Positions 42,414 to 51,722 of a stretch of DNA of 64,000 nucleotides are shown in pieces. Position 1 is the first letter of the stretch, and each line of letters begins with the position of its first letter. The translations under genes and the position numbers were made by a program. Where the stretch lies: NCBI RefSeq assembly GCF_003574655.1, contig NZ_QNUM01000001.1, positions 124,001 to 188,000 on the forward strand, written 5' to 3'. Below the pieces are notes generated by a model that did no database searches, was not told the DNA's origin, and was given only the letters and a program-made list of their open reading frames with translations. This stretch comes from Cohaesibacter haloalkalitolerans (lineage in GTDB: Bacteria > Pseudomonadota > Alphaproteobacteria > Rhizobiales > Cohaesibacteraceae).

Positions 42414-45215
42414 ATGAACATTGCCCCCCAGAATGATGGTCTGATTGACGTTGAAGCGACCAAGGCGAAGCTGGAAACAATCGTTGCGGATCACGGGGGA
42501 GACGCAAAGGATTTCAAGACCAGAGCGGAAGTCCTCAAGCTCCTGAAAGAGACCTTGCACAATGGCCGTGTTCAGGCCGAGAAGCTGCTCAATGAAGACG
42601 GCCTCGGCATTCTGTGCGCCATCCGGCTTTCCTATCTGGAAGACCAGATCATCACGATCATTCATCGCTTTGCCATCGAGCATGTCTATCCCGCCGATAA
42701 CCGCACGTCTTCCGAACATCTGGCCGTGGTTGCCGTTGGCGGCTATGGCCGGGCGACGCTGGCGCCGCACTCGGACATCGACCTGCTGTTCCTTCTACCC
42801 TACAAACAGACCCCGTGGGGCGAGAGCGTTGTCGAATATATCCTCTACATGCTGTGGGATCTAGGCCAGAAGGTTGGCCATGCGACCCGCACGCTGAATG
42901 ATTGCGTGCGCCTGTCCCGTGGTGACATGACAATCCGGACAGCCATTCTCGAAGCCCGTTTCATCGATGGCGAAAAGAAGCTCTATGACGAGCTGATCGA
43001 GAAATTCGACAAGGACGTGCTGCGCAACACCTCCGCCGAATTCATTGCCGCCAAACTGGCCGAACGCGACGCCCGCCACAATCAGCAGGGCAACTCGCGC
43101 TACATGGTCGAGCCGAACATCAAGGAAGGCAAGGGCGGCCTGCGCGACATCCAGACCCTGTTCTGGATCGGACAGTATGCCTATCGCGTACGTCGGGCGC
43201 GCGCCCTGATCAAGGCTGGGGTCTTTACCGAACAGGAATACAACCGCTTCAAGAAGGCCAACAACCATCTCTGGACGGTGCGCTGCCATCTGCATTTTCT
43301 GACCGACCGCCCCGAGGAGCGCCTGTCGTTTGACGTTCAGCGCGAGCTGTCGACCCGCCTTGGCTATCGCAAGCGTCCGGGCCAGAATGGCGTTGAACGC
43401 TTCATGAAGCATTATTTCCTTGTGGCCCGGGAAGTGGGCGAGATCACCCGCGTGTTCTGCTCTGCGCTGGAGGAGGACTTCGGCCAGTCGGCACCGGGCA
43501 TCAACCGCTTTTTCGCAGCCATTCCCCTGCCATCAGCCTTCAAGCGCCGCAAGGTGCGCAACGCCGACGGGTTCCTGGTGGATCATGGCCGCATTTCCGT
43601 CGAGAGCCCTGAGACCTTCACCAAGGATCCGCGCAACCTCCTGAAAATCTTCGAGCTGGCCGACCGGGACAATGTTTCGTTCCATCCGGACGCCATGCAG
43701 GCCATTCATCGCAACCTGCATCTCATCGATAATGATCTGCGCAACGACCCGGAAGCCAACGCCATCTTCCTGCGCATCCTGACTTCCCGGCGCGACCCGG
43801 AGAGCATTCTGCGGCGGATGACCGAATCCGGCGTTCTGGGCAAGTTCATTCCGGAGTTTGGCAAGATCGTCGCGATGATGCAGTTCAACATGTATCACCA
43901 CTATACGGTGGACGAGCATCTGCTGCGGGCGGTGGGCATCCTGTCGGAGATCGAGAAGCAGGAACTGGGCGACGAGCATCCGCTGGCCCATGATTTCGTG
44001 CTCGATATCAAGGATCGCGTCGTGCTCTATGTCGCGGTGTTCCTGCATGACATCGCCAAGGGACGCCCGGAAAGCCATTCGACGGCTGGCGCCAAAGTGG
44101 CGATGGAGCTTTGCCCGCGCCTCGGCCTCAATGAAGAACAGACCGAGCAGGTTTCCTGGCTGGTGCAGGAACATCTGACCATGAGTCAGGTTTCCCAGTC
44201 CCGCGACCTTTCGGACCGCAAGACCATTCTCGACTTCTGCGCTGTCGTTCAGACGATGGAACAGATGCGCATGCTGCTGATCCTGACGATTGCCGATATC
44301 AAGGCAGTCGGCCCCGGGGTGTGGAACGGCTGGAAGGGCCAGTTGTTGCGCACGCTCTATACCGAATCCGAGCCGATCCTGACCGGTGGCCATTCGCAGA
44401 AGAGCCGCGATGCCCGCGTGGCCGCCATGAAGGAGCGCGTTGCCAGCCGCCTCACCGGCTGGAGCGAGGCGGAGATCGCCAGCTATCTCAATCTACATTA
44501 CGAGGCCTACTGGTCGCGGACCGATGTCGACAGCGCGGTGGAACATGCCGAACTGATCCGTCAGGCCGACCGGGAGAACAAGAAGGTGGCCACCGCCATC
44601 AAGCCATACGAGTTCGAAGGCATCACCGAAATCACCATTCTCGCTCCCGACCATCCGCGCCTGTTGTCGATGATCGCCGGAGCCTGCGCGGCAGCCGGAG
44701 CCAACATCGTTGACGCCATGGTCTTCACGACGACCGACGGCCGGGCGCTCGATACCATCCTGATCAACCGCGAATTCGGCGAGGATCACGACGAGCGTCG
44801 CCGCGCCAACCGCATCGTCGATCTGCTGGTTCAGGTGCTGAAGGGCGAAACCCGTCTGCCGCCGCTGGTCAAGCAGAAGGAAAGCCACAAGAAGCGCTAC
44901 AAGACCTTCCGCACCAAATCGAAGGTATCGGTCAACAACGAACTGTCCAACCGGTCAACGGTTGTCGAGGTCGAAGGCATGGATCGCTCGGGGCTGCTGT
45001 CGGCGCTCACCCGCACCCTGTCCTCGCTCAATCTCGATATCGCCTCGGCCCATATCACCACCTATGGCGAGCGCATCGTCGATGCCTTCTATGTCACGGA
45101 CCTGACGGGTGCGAAAATCACCAATCCCGACCGTAAAAAAGCCATCGAAGAGCGCATGATGGAGGCCCTGACCGGCAAGCCGAAGGAACAACCGGGCGAT
45201 CAGGCTGGTCGCTAG
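42414..45215 (+). CDS. glnD: PII uridylyltransferase / uridylyl-removing enzyme
   Basis: GlnD is the main nitrogen sensor: it uridylylates PII proteins when glutamine is low and removes UMP when it is high. The 933-residue protein has the nucleotidyltransferase motif GGYGRATLAPHSDID (~105-120), a helical linker, the HD hydrolase domain (FLHDIAKGRPESHS), and two C-terminal ACT domains that bind glutamine (EITILAPDHPRLLSMI and VEVEGMDRSGLLSAL). A modest AAGG element precedes the ATG. It lies between mutS and murJ, the usual Rhizobiales order. PII genes themselves are not in the window. Confidence 0.96.
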   Translation: MNIAPQNDGLIDVEATKAKLETIVADHGGDAKDFKTRAEVLKLLKETLHNGRVQAEKLLNEDGLGILCAIRLSYLEDQIITIIHRFAIEHVYPADNRTSSEHLAVVAVGGYGRATLAPHSDIDLLFLLPYKQTPWGESVVEYILYMLWDLGQKVGHATRTLNDCVRLSRGDMTIRTAILEARFIDGEKKLYDELIEKFDKDVLRNTSAEFIAAKLAERDARHNQQGNSRYMVEPNIKEGKGGLRDIQTLFWIGQYAYRVRRARALIKAGVFTEQEYNRFKKANNHLWTVRCHLHFLTDRPEERLSFDVQRELSTRLGYRKRPGQNGVERFMKHYFLVAREVGEITRVFCSALEEDFGQSAPGINRFFAAIPLPSAFKRRKVRNADGFLVDHGRISVESPETFTKDPRNLLKIFELADRDNVSFHPDAMQAIHRNLHLIDNDLRNDPEANAIFLRILTSRRDPESILRRMTESGVLGKFIPEFGKIVAMMQFNMYHHYTVDEHLLRAVGILSEIEKQELGDEHPLAHDFVLDIKDRVVLYVAVFLHDIAKGRPESHSTAGAKVAMELCPRLGLNEEQTEQVSWLVQEHLTMSQVSQSRDLSDRKTILDFCAVVQTMEQMRMLLILTIADIKAVGPGVWNGWKGQLLRTLYTESEPILTGGHSQKSRDARVAAMKERVASRLTGWSEAEIASYLNLHYEAYWSRTDVDSAVEHAELIRQADRENKKVATAIKPYEFEGITEITILAPDHPRLLSMIAGACAAAGANIVDAMVFTTTDGRALDTILINREFGEDHDERRRANRIVDLLVQVLKGETRLPPLVKQKESHKKRYKTFRTKSKVSVNNELSNRSTVVEVEGMDRSGLLSALTRTLSSLNLDIASAHITTYGERIVDAFYVTDLTGAKITNPDRKKAIEERMMEALTGKPKEQPGDQAGR

Positions 45216-45363
45216 AGGCTGCTATCGACGGAATGCTGTAGACAGCGCCTCGGGCTAGTGGCGAAAGACGGCAATTGCGATTGAAACCGCCAGCAACAGG
45301 TCTATAAGGGCGTTTGGCCATTTCGGGGTCTGTTTTCGGAGCCCCCGGTCCTGAATGCTAAGG

Positions 45364-45416
45364 CCAGTCTTGGGGGCCAGTTTTGGGGGCCAGTCTTGGG
45401 GGCCAGTCCATGGGGG
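45364..45416. repeat. four 13-nt tandem repeats upstream of murJ
   Basis: Head-to-tail copies of CCAGTCTTGGGGG start at 45364, 45377, 45390 and 45403. The first and third are identical, the second has one change (T for C), and the last is diverged and one base longer. They end about 55 bp before the murJ start. Copy number may vary between strains; an effect on murJ expression is possible but unproven. Confidence 0.8.
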
Positions 45417-45469
45417 ATGCGTGCCGAGTGCGCCGTTTGGGCCGTTGGGGCTGAGAGAAGGATCCTGGC

Positions 45470-47029
45470 ATGTCGATGCTGAAGAATTTTGCCACCGTCG
45501 GTGTGGCCACGCTGGCCAGCCGGGCGCTGGGCTTTGTCCGGGATATCATGATTGCGGCAACGCTGGGTTCCGGCCCGGTGGCCGACGCCTTCTTCGTAGC
45601 CTTCCGCCTGCCCAATCTTTTCCGTCGCCTGTTTGCCGAAGGGGCGTTCAATTCGGCCTTCATCCCCATTTTTGCCGGATCGTTGCAGGAAGACGGCCCG
45701 CATGGTGCGCGGCGCGTGGCCGAAGAGATCCTCGCCGGGCTACTCATGGTGCTGATCATCTTCACCGCGCTTGCCGAAATCGCCATGCCGTGGATGATCC
45801 ATATTCTTGCCCCGGGGTTCAACGAGGATCCGGCCAAATTCGATCTGGCGGTGGTGCTGACGCAGATCACCTTCCCCTATCTGCTCTGCATGTCGGTGAT
45901 TGCCTTCCTGTCGGGCATTCTCAATTCGCTGGGCCGGTTTGCGGCGGCGGCCTTTGCGCCGGTGCTGCTCAACGTCGTGCTGATCGGCACCCTGCTGCTG
46001 ATCCTGTTCTTCAAGGTAAGCGACGGGCCGACCGCAGGCTATTTCCTCGCATGGGGTGTGTTTGCCGCCGGGTTCGTTCAGCTTGCGGCGCTGGTCTGGT
46101 CGCTGTTGCGGGCCGGTTTCCCCATCAGCTTCCGCCGCCCCGCCTATACGAGCCACGTCAAGTCGCTGCTCAAGCTTGGCATTCCGGGCATCGTGGCCGG
46201 TGGCGTCACCCAGCTCAACATCACCATCGGCACGATCATCGCCTCCTTTCAGGCCGGGGCGGTTTCCTATCTCTATTATGCCGACCGCATCTATCAGCTG
46301 CCGCTCGGTGTTGTCGGCATCGCCATTGGCGTGGTGCTGCTGCCGGATCTGACGCGCAAGGTGCGGGCGGGCAACGAGGTGGCCGTCGACTATGCCCAGA
46401 ACCGGGCGATGGAATTTGCCATGTTCCTGACGTTGCCTGCAGCGATTGCGCTGGCCGTCATTCCTGCCCCGATCATCGCCGTGCTGTTCCAGCGCGGCCA
46501 GTTCACGTCCGATGCGACCCACATGACTGCGATGGCGCTGGCCGCCTATGCCTTCGGCCTGCCTGCCTTCGTGCTCAACAAGGTGCTGTCGCCGGGCTTC
46601 TTTGCCCGGCAGGATACCAAGACCCCGATGCAGTTCGCCACCATCGGCATGGTCATCAATGTCGCCGGCTCGCTCATTTTGTTCCCCTTCCTTGCGCATG
46701 TGGGTATCGCCATTGCCACCACGGCAGCGGGCTGGATCAATGCCCTACTGCTCGGCATCACCCTGTGGCGGCGCGGCCATTTTCGGGCCGACCCCATGCT
46801 GATCCGGCGGCTGATCCTGTTTTCCCTCTCTTCGCTGATCATGGGCGGCGGGATCTACTGGCTGAGCGGGGTCATGGCTCCGTGGCTGCATGCCCCCCAT
46901 CTGTCGACCCGGCTGGGCGCTCTGGCGGGGCTTGTTCTCTCCGGTGTCCTGCTGTTTCTGGTCGCAACCATCGGCTCGGGTGCTTTCTCCTTGAGAGAAT
47001 TCAAGACCCGCTTCAACCGCAAGTCTTAG
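45470..47029 (+). CDS. murJ: lipid II flippase MurJ
   Basis: MurJ moves lipid II, the peptidoglycan precursor, across the inner membrane. The 519-residue protein has about 14 hydrophobic helices and the MVF-family beginning ATVGVATLASRALGFVRDIMIAA (in pieces across residues 6-28), then LPNLFRRLFAEGAFNSAFIP and the conserved FPYLLCMS helix. Length matches the family. A tandem repeat array lies in its 5' region. It follows glnD by 254 bp and precedes trpS, as in other Rhizobiales. Confidence 0.95.
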   Translation: MSMLKNFATVGVATLASRALGFVRDIMIAATLGSGPVADAFFVAFRLPNLFRRLFAEGAFNSAFIPIFAGSLQEDGPHGARRVAEEILAGLLMVLIIFTALAEIAMPWMIHILAPGFNEDPAKFDLAVVLTQITFPYLLCMSVIAFLSGILNSLGRFAAAAFAPVLLNVVLIGTLLLILFFKVSDGPTAGYFLAWGVFAAGFVQLAALVWSLLRAGFPISFRRPAYTSHVKSLLKLGIPGIVAGGVTQLNITIGTIIASFQAGAVSYLYYADRIYQLPLGVVGIAIGVVLLPDLTRKVRAGNEVAVDYAQNRAMEFAMFLTLPAAIALAVIPAPIIAVLFQRGQFTSDATHMTAMALAAYAFGLPAFVLNKVLSPGFFARQDTKTPMQFATIGMVINVAGSLILFPFLAHVGIAIATTAAGWINALLLGITLWRRGHFRADPMLIRRLILFSLSSLIMGGGIYWLSGVMAPWLHAPHLSTRLGALAGLVLSGVLLFLVATIGSGAFSLREFKTRFNRKS

Positions 47030-47207
47030 TGACTAACCGGTAGCGGCGGCAGGAATTGACTTGCATCCGCTTCTTCCTTGTCCGATAACCCACGGGCCGC
47101 ACGGATCCCGCCGCGCTCAACTGACGTGGAATATGTGACCGTGCGGCATCTTTTTTACCTCCCCCTCGCGTTTCCAACCGCCTGGGCAACATTACGAGGA
47201 TTTCCAA

Positions 47208-48284
47208 ATGGCCAGTTTCGAGCCACGCGTTTTCTCCGGCATTCAGCCATCGGGCAACCTGCATCTGGGCAACTATCTTGGTGCCATCACCAAGTTTGTT
47301 GACCTTCAGGCTTCCTACAATTGTATTTTCTCTGTTGTCGACATGCATGCGATCACCGTCACTCAGGACCCTGAGGGCCTGATGCGCCGCACCCGCGAAG
47401 TCACCGCAGGCTTCCTTGCTTCCGGCATCGACCCGGAAAAGCACATCGTCTTCAACCAGAGCCGTGTTTCCGCCCATGCCGAACTGGGCTGGATCTTCAA
47501 CTGCGTGGCACGCATGGGTTGGCTTTCGCGCATGACCCAGTTCAAGGACAAGGCAGGCAAGAACCGGGACAATGTCTCGACCGGCCTGTTCGTCTATCCG
47601 AACCTGATGTCCGCCGATATCCTTATCTACAAGGCCACCCATGTGCCGGTTGGTGAAGACCAGAAGCAGCATGTGGAACTGTGCCGCGATACCGCCCAGA
47701 AGTTCAACGTCGATTATGCTGACCGCATTGCGGCTCTTGGCTATGGCGTCGACAATGAGGGACGCAACGAAACCACTGATCCGGAAAAGGTCTTCTTCCC
47801 GTTGACCGAACCGCTGATCGGTGGCCCGGCTCCGCGCGTCATGTCACTGCGCGATGGCTCCAAGAAGATGTCGTCATCCGATGCCTCCGACAAGGCCCGC
47901 ATCAACCTGACTGACGACGCAGAAACCATCTCCTTGAAGATTCGCAAGGCAAAGACCGATCCGGCCGCCCTGCCAAGCGAACTTGATGGCCTTGCCGGTC
48001 GCCCGGAAGCATCCAACCTGGTTGGCATCTATGCTGCCCTGTCCGGCAAGAGCAAAGAAGATGTTCTACGCGAATTCGGCGGCGCGGAATTCTCCACCTT
48101 CAAACCCGCGCTGGTTGATCTGTCGGTTGAGAAGCTTTCCCCGATCACCGAAGAGATGCGTCGACTGATGGATGACCCGGGTCACATCGATGCGGTTCTC
48201 GCAAAGGGGGCCGAAAAGGCCCGTGCCATTGCCAACCCGATCCTCGATCAAGTCAAGGACATCGTCGGCTTCATTCGCAGCTGA
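47208..48284 (+). CDS. trpS: tryptophanyl-tRNA synthetase
   Basis: This class I aminoacyl-tRNA synthetase charges tRNA-Trp. The 358-residue protein has the HIGH-type motif in [10 protein letters not shown] (residues ~14-23) and the KMSKS-type motif as KKMSSS (about 222). Internal signatures SVVDMHAIT and [14 protein letters not shown] belong to the bacterial TrpRS family. An ACGAGGA ribosome binding site precedes the ATG. A terminator follows, so it ends the mutS-glnD-murJ-trpS run. Confidence 0.97.
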   Translation: MASFEPRVFSGIQPSGNLHLGNYLGAITKFVDLQASYNCIFSVVDMHAITVTQDPEGLMRRTREVTAGFLASGIDPEKHIVFNQSRVSAHAELGWIFNCVARMGWLSRMTQFKDKAGKNRDNVSTGLFVYPNLMSADILIYKATHVPVGEDQKQHVELCRDTAQKFNVDYADRIAALGYGVDNEGRNETTDPEKVFFPLTEPLIGGPAPRVMSLRDGSKKMSSSDASDKARINLTDDAETISLKIRKAKTDPAALPSELDGLAGRPEASNLVGIYAALSGKSKEDVLREFGGAEFSTFKPALVDLSVEKLSPITEEMRRLMDDPGHIDAVLAKGAEKARAIANPILDQVKDIVGFIRS

Positions 48285-48337
48285 TGGTTCAGTGATGGCT
48301 TAGGCCATTTTGTTTCGTCACCGAAACAGATAGCAGT

Positions 48338-48379
48338 CAACCCGACGCCCAATTTCATCTGGACGCCGGGTTGTTTTTT
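48338..48379 (+). terminator. rho-independent terminator of trpS
   Basis: A stem (CAACCCG / CGGGTTG) with an inner imperfect extension is followed by TTTTTT, about 55 nt past the trpS stop. Confidence 0.82.
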
Positions 48380-48495
48380 GTCAATTATGTTGATCTATTG
48401 TCGGCCCGGTCCTTTATGGTGGTTATCCGTGAAAGGCTGGGCACTTCACCAACGCGGCTCTTGCCCAGACGCGCGCGACATGGCAGGTTCATTTC

Positions 48496-48996
48496 ATGAT
48501 GATGAAACGCACAATTCACGACGAAGGCCACTTCCGAAAGTTTCTTGTCGTAGTCGATGACACCGAGGAATGTGATCGCGCCGTTACCTATGCCACCTAC
48601 CGGGCTGCCGCTACCGGCGGAGCGCTGGTGATGATGGTGGCTGTCGAGCTTGAACATTTCAACCACTGGCTTGGTGTGAAAGAGATCATGCTGGCGGAAG
48701 CGCACGAGGCTGCTCAGGAGCGCCTCGCCCAGTTCAAGGAACGGGTTGATGAAATCGCCCCGATCCCGACGGAATGCGTCGTCCGCGAAGGCAAGGTCGC
48801 CGAACAGATCACGGCTCTGATCGAGGAAGACAAGGATATCGGCATTCTGGTCCTGGCCGCCGCCGTTGGTTCCAAGGAAGGCCCCGGCCCTCTGGTCTCG
48901 TCGATTTCAAGCCAGTCGGGCAAGGCATCTTTCCCGCTGCCTGTGACCATTGTGCCGGGCGATCTGTCCGACGCCGACATCATGGCGATCTGCTAG
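48496..48996 (+). CDS. universal stress protein UspA family
   Basis: This 166-residue protein is a single Usp domain: KFLVVVDDTEECDRAVTYA at the N-terminus and ILVLAAAVGS...GPGPLVSS, then FPLPVTIVPG at the C-terminal end. The usual ATP-binding G-x2-G-x9-G(S/T) pattern is only partly recognisable. Usp proteins accumulate in starvation and other stress, with varied roles. Three ATG codons stand in a row at the start, so the exact first residue is uncertain by two. A Usp gene before nfu is common in Rhizobiales. Confidence 0.9.
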   Translation: MMMKRTIHDEGHFRKFLVVVDDTEECDRAVTYATYRAAATGGALVMMVAVELEHFNHWLGVKEIMLAEAHEAAQERLAQFKERVDEIAPIPTECVVREGKVAEQITALIEEDKDIGILVLAAAVGSKEGPGPLVSSISSQSGKASFPLPVTIVPGDLSDADIMAIC

Positions 48997-49116
48997 GGCA
49001 ACCGATCCGGGCATTCGGCGAGAAAACGGGGAAAGATGCCGTAATTCGGCATTCCTGCCTGGCATCATTCTTGAAGATTACACCGGAAATCCTATGTAAT
49101 TCAGCAATGCAGAGCT

Positions 49117-49140
49117 TGAAAAAGGTGCTCGACTTTTTCA
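49117..49140. promoter_or_regulatory. perfect 8-nt inverted repeat upstream of nfuA
   Basis: Arms TGAAAAAG and CTTTTTCA with an 8-nt spacer lie about 85 bp before the nfu start, next to a possible -10 element (CATAAT, 49153-49158). It could be an operator for an iron or redox regulator; it does not match a consensus I can name. Confidence 0.4.
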
Positions 49141-49222
49141 CTCATTCCTACGCATAATGGCATATATGACGCGGAGCCGCACCACAGACTGAGACGACGC
49201 CTGCGCTCCAGAAGGAAACACT

Positions 49223-49777
49223 ATGTTTATTCAGACCGAAGCGACACCCAATCCTGCGACCCTGAAATTCCTCCCCGGGAAGGTCGTTCTGGAGTCCGGT
49301 ACCATGGATTTTCGCTCAGCCAGCGAAGCAGCCGTTTCTCCCCTTGCTGAAAAACTCTTCACGATTGATGGCGTGGAAGGGGTTTTCTTCGGCTTCGATT
49401 TCGTTTCCATCACCAAGGGCGATGCCGACTGGCAGCACATCAAGCCAGCCATTCTTGGCGCCATCATGGAACATTTCATGTCCGGCCAGTCCATCGTCAA
49501 GCATGACGAGGCAACTCCGACCGGCGGTGAGGACTTTGATGAGGCCGACGCTGAAATCGTTGCCACCATCAAGGAACTGCTCGATACCCGCGTCCGCCCT
49601 GCCGTATCGCAGGATGGTGGCGACATCACCTTCCACGGCTATCGTGACGGCGTGGTCTATCTGACCATGCGCGGCGCCTGTGCCGGTTGCCCTTCGGCCA
49701 CCGCGACGCTGAAACATGGCATCGAGAATCTCCTGCGCCATTTCATTCCAGACGTTCAGGAAGTCCAGCAGGTCTGA
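49223..49777 (+). CDS. nfuA: Fe-S cluster carrier protein of the Nfu type
   Basis: Nfu proteins hold and deliver iron-sulfur clusters to target enzymes. The 184-residue protein has the N-terminal Nfu domain (MFIQTEATPNPATLKFLPG) and a C-terminal NifU-like domain (LLDTRVRPAVSQDGGDI) with the cluster-binding Cys-x2-Cys in RGACAGCPS. This is the mitochondrial/alphaproteobacterial form, unlike E. coli NfuA in its N-terminal domain. tsaB follows 41 bp downstream, so the two are probably co-transcribed. Confidence 0.93.
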   Translation: MFIQTEATPNPATLKFLPGKVVLESGTMDFRSASEAAVSPLAEKLFTIDGVEGVFFGFDFVSITKGDADWQHIKPAILGAIMEHFMSGQSIVKHDEATPTGGEDFDEADAEIVATIKELLDTRVRPAVSQDGGDITFHGYRDGVVYLTMRGACAGCPSATATLKHGIENLLRHFIPDVQEVQQV

Positions 49778-49818
49778 TCCGGCCCGCATCTCCAAAGACA
49801 TGAGACGGGCGGAGCCGC

Positions 49819-50544
49819 ATGATCGTGAGCAAAGAGCGTGAAATCTGTCTGGCGCTGGATACAGCGCTGGAAGCCTGTTCGGTCGGGCTGGGTATCCGGG
49901 AGCAGGGCGAAACCGAAAGCTTCGGTCGGTCCATCATGCTCGGGCGTGGCCACGCCGAACATCTGATGAGCGAACTGGCGGCGCTGCTGGCAGAAGCCGG
50001 ACTGACCTACAAGGATCTTGACCGGATCGCCGTGACGATCGGTCCTGGCAGTTTCACCGGCCTGCGCGTCGGGCTGGCAACCGCCCGTGCTCTGGGGCTG
50101 GCGCTCAAAATTCCGGTGATCGGTGCTTCCAGCCTGCTGGCGTTGGCCCTGACCGCCCGCAAGGCCGGTCACACCGGAAGCGTTGCCGCGCTGGTGGATG
50201 CTCGCCGCAATCAGATCTATGGTCAGGTTTTTGCCCTCGCTGCCAATGGCGATGCGCCCTCGCCCCTCTCAGACGCCAGTGCGGAGACTGCTGCGGATTT
50301 TGCTGCTCTCTGCGCAAAGCAGGCCAATCTGTTGATGGTTGGAAGCGGTGCTGCTCTCGTAAGGCAGGCGGCAGACGACCATGGTCTTGATGGCATACCG
50401 GGCCTTGAGGCAACCTGCCCGGACATGACGGCCCTTGCCCGCTGGGCGCTTGATCAGCCGATACCGCAGGAATCACCCGCGCCGCTCTATCTCAGAGGGC
50501 CCGACGCCAAACCGCAGGCCTCCAAGGCAATCGCTCACAGGTAA
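49819..50544 (+). CDS. tsaB: tRNA threonylcarbamoyladenosine biosynthesis protein TsaB
   Basis: TsaB partners TsaD and TsaE to make t6A at position 37 of ANN-decoding tRNAs. The 241-residue protein has the ASKHA fold start (LALDTALEACSVGL), the conserved HAEHLM and the GPGSFTGLRVG loop, and lacks the metal-binding histidines of TsaD, as expected. It lies between nfuA and rimI, the usual order in this group. Confidence 0.94.
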   Translation: MIVSKEREICLALDTALEACSVGLGIREQGETESFGRSIMLGRGHAEHLMSELAALLAEAGLTYKDLDRIAVTIGPGSFTGLRVGLATARALGLALKIPVIGASSLLALALTARKAGHTGSVAALVDARRNQIYGQVFALAANGDAPSPLSDASAETAADFAALCAKQANLLMVGSGAALVRQAADDHGLDGIPGLEATCPDMTALARWALDQPIPQESPAPLYLRGPDAKPQASKAIAHR

Positions 50545-50687
50545 ATTTCCGTCGCAATGCGACATTTGGGGGTCTGGATCCCGCGCCGGCCAGATGAAAT
50601 CATGAAAGTGGTGATTCCGCCAGAAACCTTACGATCCTGCCTCAATCTACCGGCCAAGCGAAAGCGGCCCTGCCTGGGAAGAAGAAC

Positions 50688-51227
50688 GTGATTTTTCCGC
50701 TGAAGACGACATCCCTTGTCATGCCTGCCGGCTTCGCCGATATGGAAGAATTGGCTGAAATCCACGCCCGCTGCTTCTCGCGCGGATGGTCCTCAAGCGA
50801 GTTTCAGTCGCTGCTGTTGGACAAGCATGTCGAGGCGCTGGTGCTGCGCCGGACGACCCTGAGGATTACCGACAAGCCGGTGGGGTTTGTGCTGGCGCGT
50901 TCGGTTGTCGACGAGGCGGAAATCCTGACCATCGCGGTCGATCCGGATCATCAGAAAAGCGGCTGCGGCCGGCAGTTGATGCAGGAAATGATCCGCCAGC
51001 TCTATGCCAACCGCATTTCCAAGCTCTTTCTGGAAGTGGATGCGCACAACAAAGCTGCATTATCCCTTTACGAACGCTTCGGTTTCACTAAAGTGGGGGA
51101 ACGCAAGGGATATTATCTCCACGACAACGGGCAGGCATCGACCGCCTGGATCATGCAGATCGAACCACTTGGCAAGCGTCGCATACTGGGCACCCCCGAA
51201 GGGGAAGAGAAGGCATCATCGCTATGA
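50688..51227 (+). CDS. rimI: ribosomal protein N-acetyltransferase RimI family, GTG start
   Basis: This 179-residue GNAT protein resembles RimI, which acetylates the N-terminus of ribosomal protein S18. The acetyl-CoA-binding motif A is LTIAVDPDHQKSGCGRQLM, followed by LEVDAHNKAALSLYERFGF. The GTG at 50688 has a purine-rich GGGAAGAAG upstream. It follows tsaB, a common pairing, and its last 4 bp overlap the start of the Fur-family gene, indicating translational coupling. It may modify proteins other than S18. Confidence 0.88.
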   Translation: MIFPLKTTSLVMPAGFADMEELAEIHARCFSRGWSSSEFQSLLLDKHVEALVLRRTTLRITDKPVGFVLARSVVDEAEILTIAVDPDHQKSGCGRQLMQEMIRQLYANRISKLFLEVDAHNKAALSLYERFGFTKVGERKGYYLHDNGQASTAWIMQIEPLGKRRILGTPEGEEKASSL

Positions 51228-51655
51228 CAACAGACACCAAGACGACCATAGAAGAATTGTGCGCCAAGTCTGGCATGCGGATGACCGAACAAAGACGGGT
51301 GATCGCCCGTGTTCTCGATCACGCCATGGACCATCCTGATGTCGAGGAACTCTATGCCCGCTCGGTCAAGATCGACAGCAATATCTCCATTTCCACGGTC
51401 TATCGCACGGTCAAGCTGTTCGAGGATAGCGGCATCATCGAGCGGCATGATTTCCGGGATGGCCGGTCGCGTTATGAAACCATCACCGAAGAACATCATG
51501 ATCACCTGATCAACCTGCGCACCGGCAAGGTCATCGAGTTCCGGGATGCGGAAATCGAGCGCCTGCAGGAAGAAGTCGCACGCCGCCTCGGTTTCAAGCT
51601 TGTTGATCACAGGCTCGAGCTTTATGGTGTGCCGTTAGAAGAATCAGACAAATAG
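51224..51655 (+). CDS. Fur/Mur family metal-responsive repressor
   Basis: This 143-residue Fur-family regulator has the winged-helix N-domain (MRMTEQRRVIARVL and ISISTVYRTVKLFEDSGIIE) and the metal site EEHHDHLI in the C-domain. It lacks the C-terminal CxxC pairs of classical Fur. It closely resembles the rhizobial protein named Fur/Mur, which responds to manganese and represses manganese uptake genes. Its start codon overlaps the rimI stop by 4 bp. No uptake operon is adjacent. Whether it senses Mn or Fe here cannot be told from sequence. Confidence 0.92.
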   Translation: MTTDTKTTIEELCAKSGMRMTEQRRVIARVLDHAMDHPDVEELYARSVKIDSNISISTVYRTVKLFEDSGIIERHDFRDGRSRYETITEEHHDHLINLRTGKVIEFRDAEIERLQEEVARRLGFKLVDHRLELYGVPLEESDK

Positions 51656-51722
51656 TGCCCAGCCTTTGCCTTTGGTCGGGACCAGACCAGATCCCATGGT
51701 CATCTGATCGAGGTTTTCGTGC

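Noticed and set aside
45355-47043. 562-codon frame overlapping murJ in another plus frame
   Set aside because: It is rich in Arg, Cys, His and Gly with no membrane pattern, while the murJ frame shows a normal flippase.
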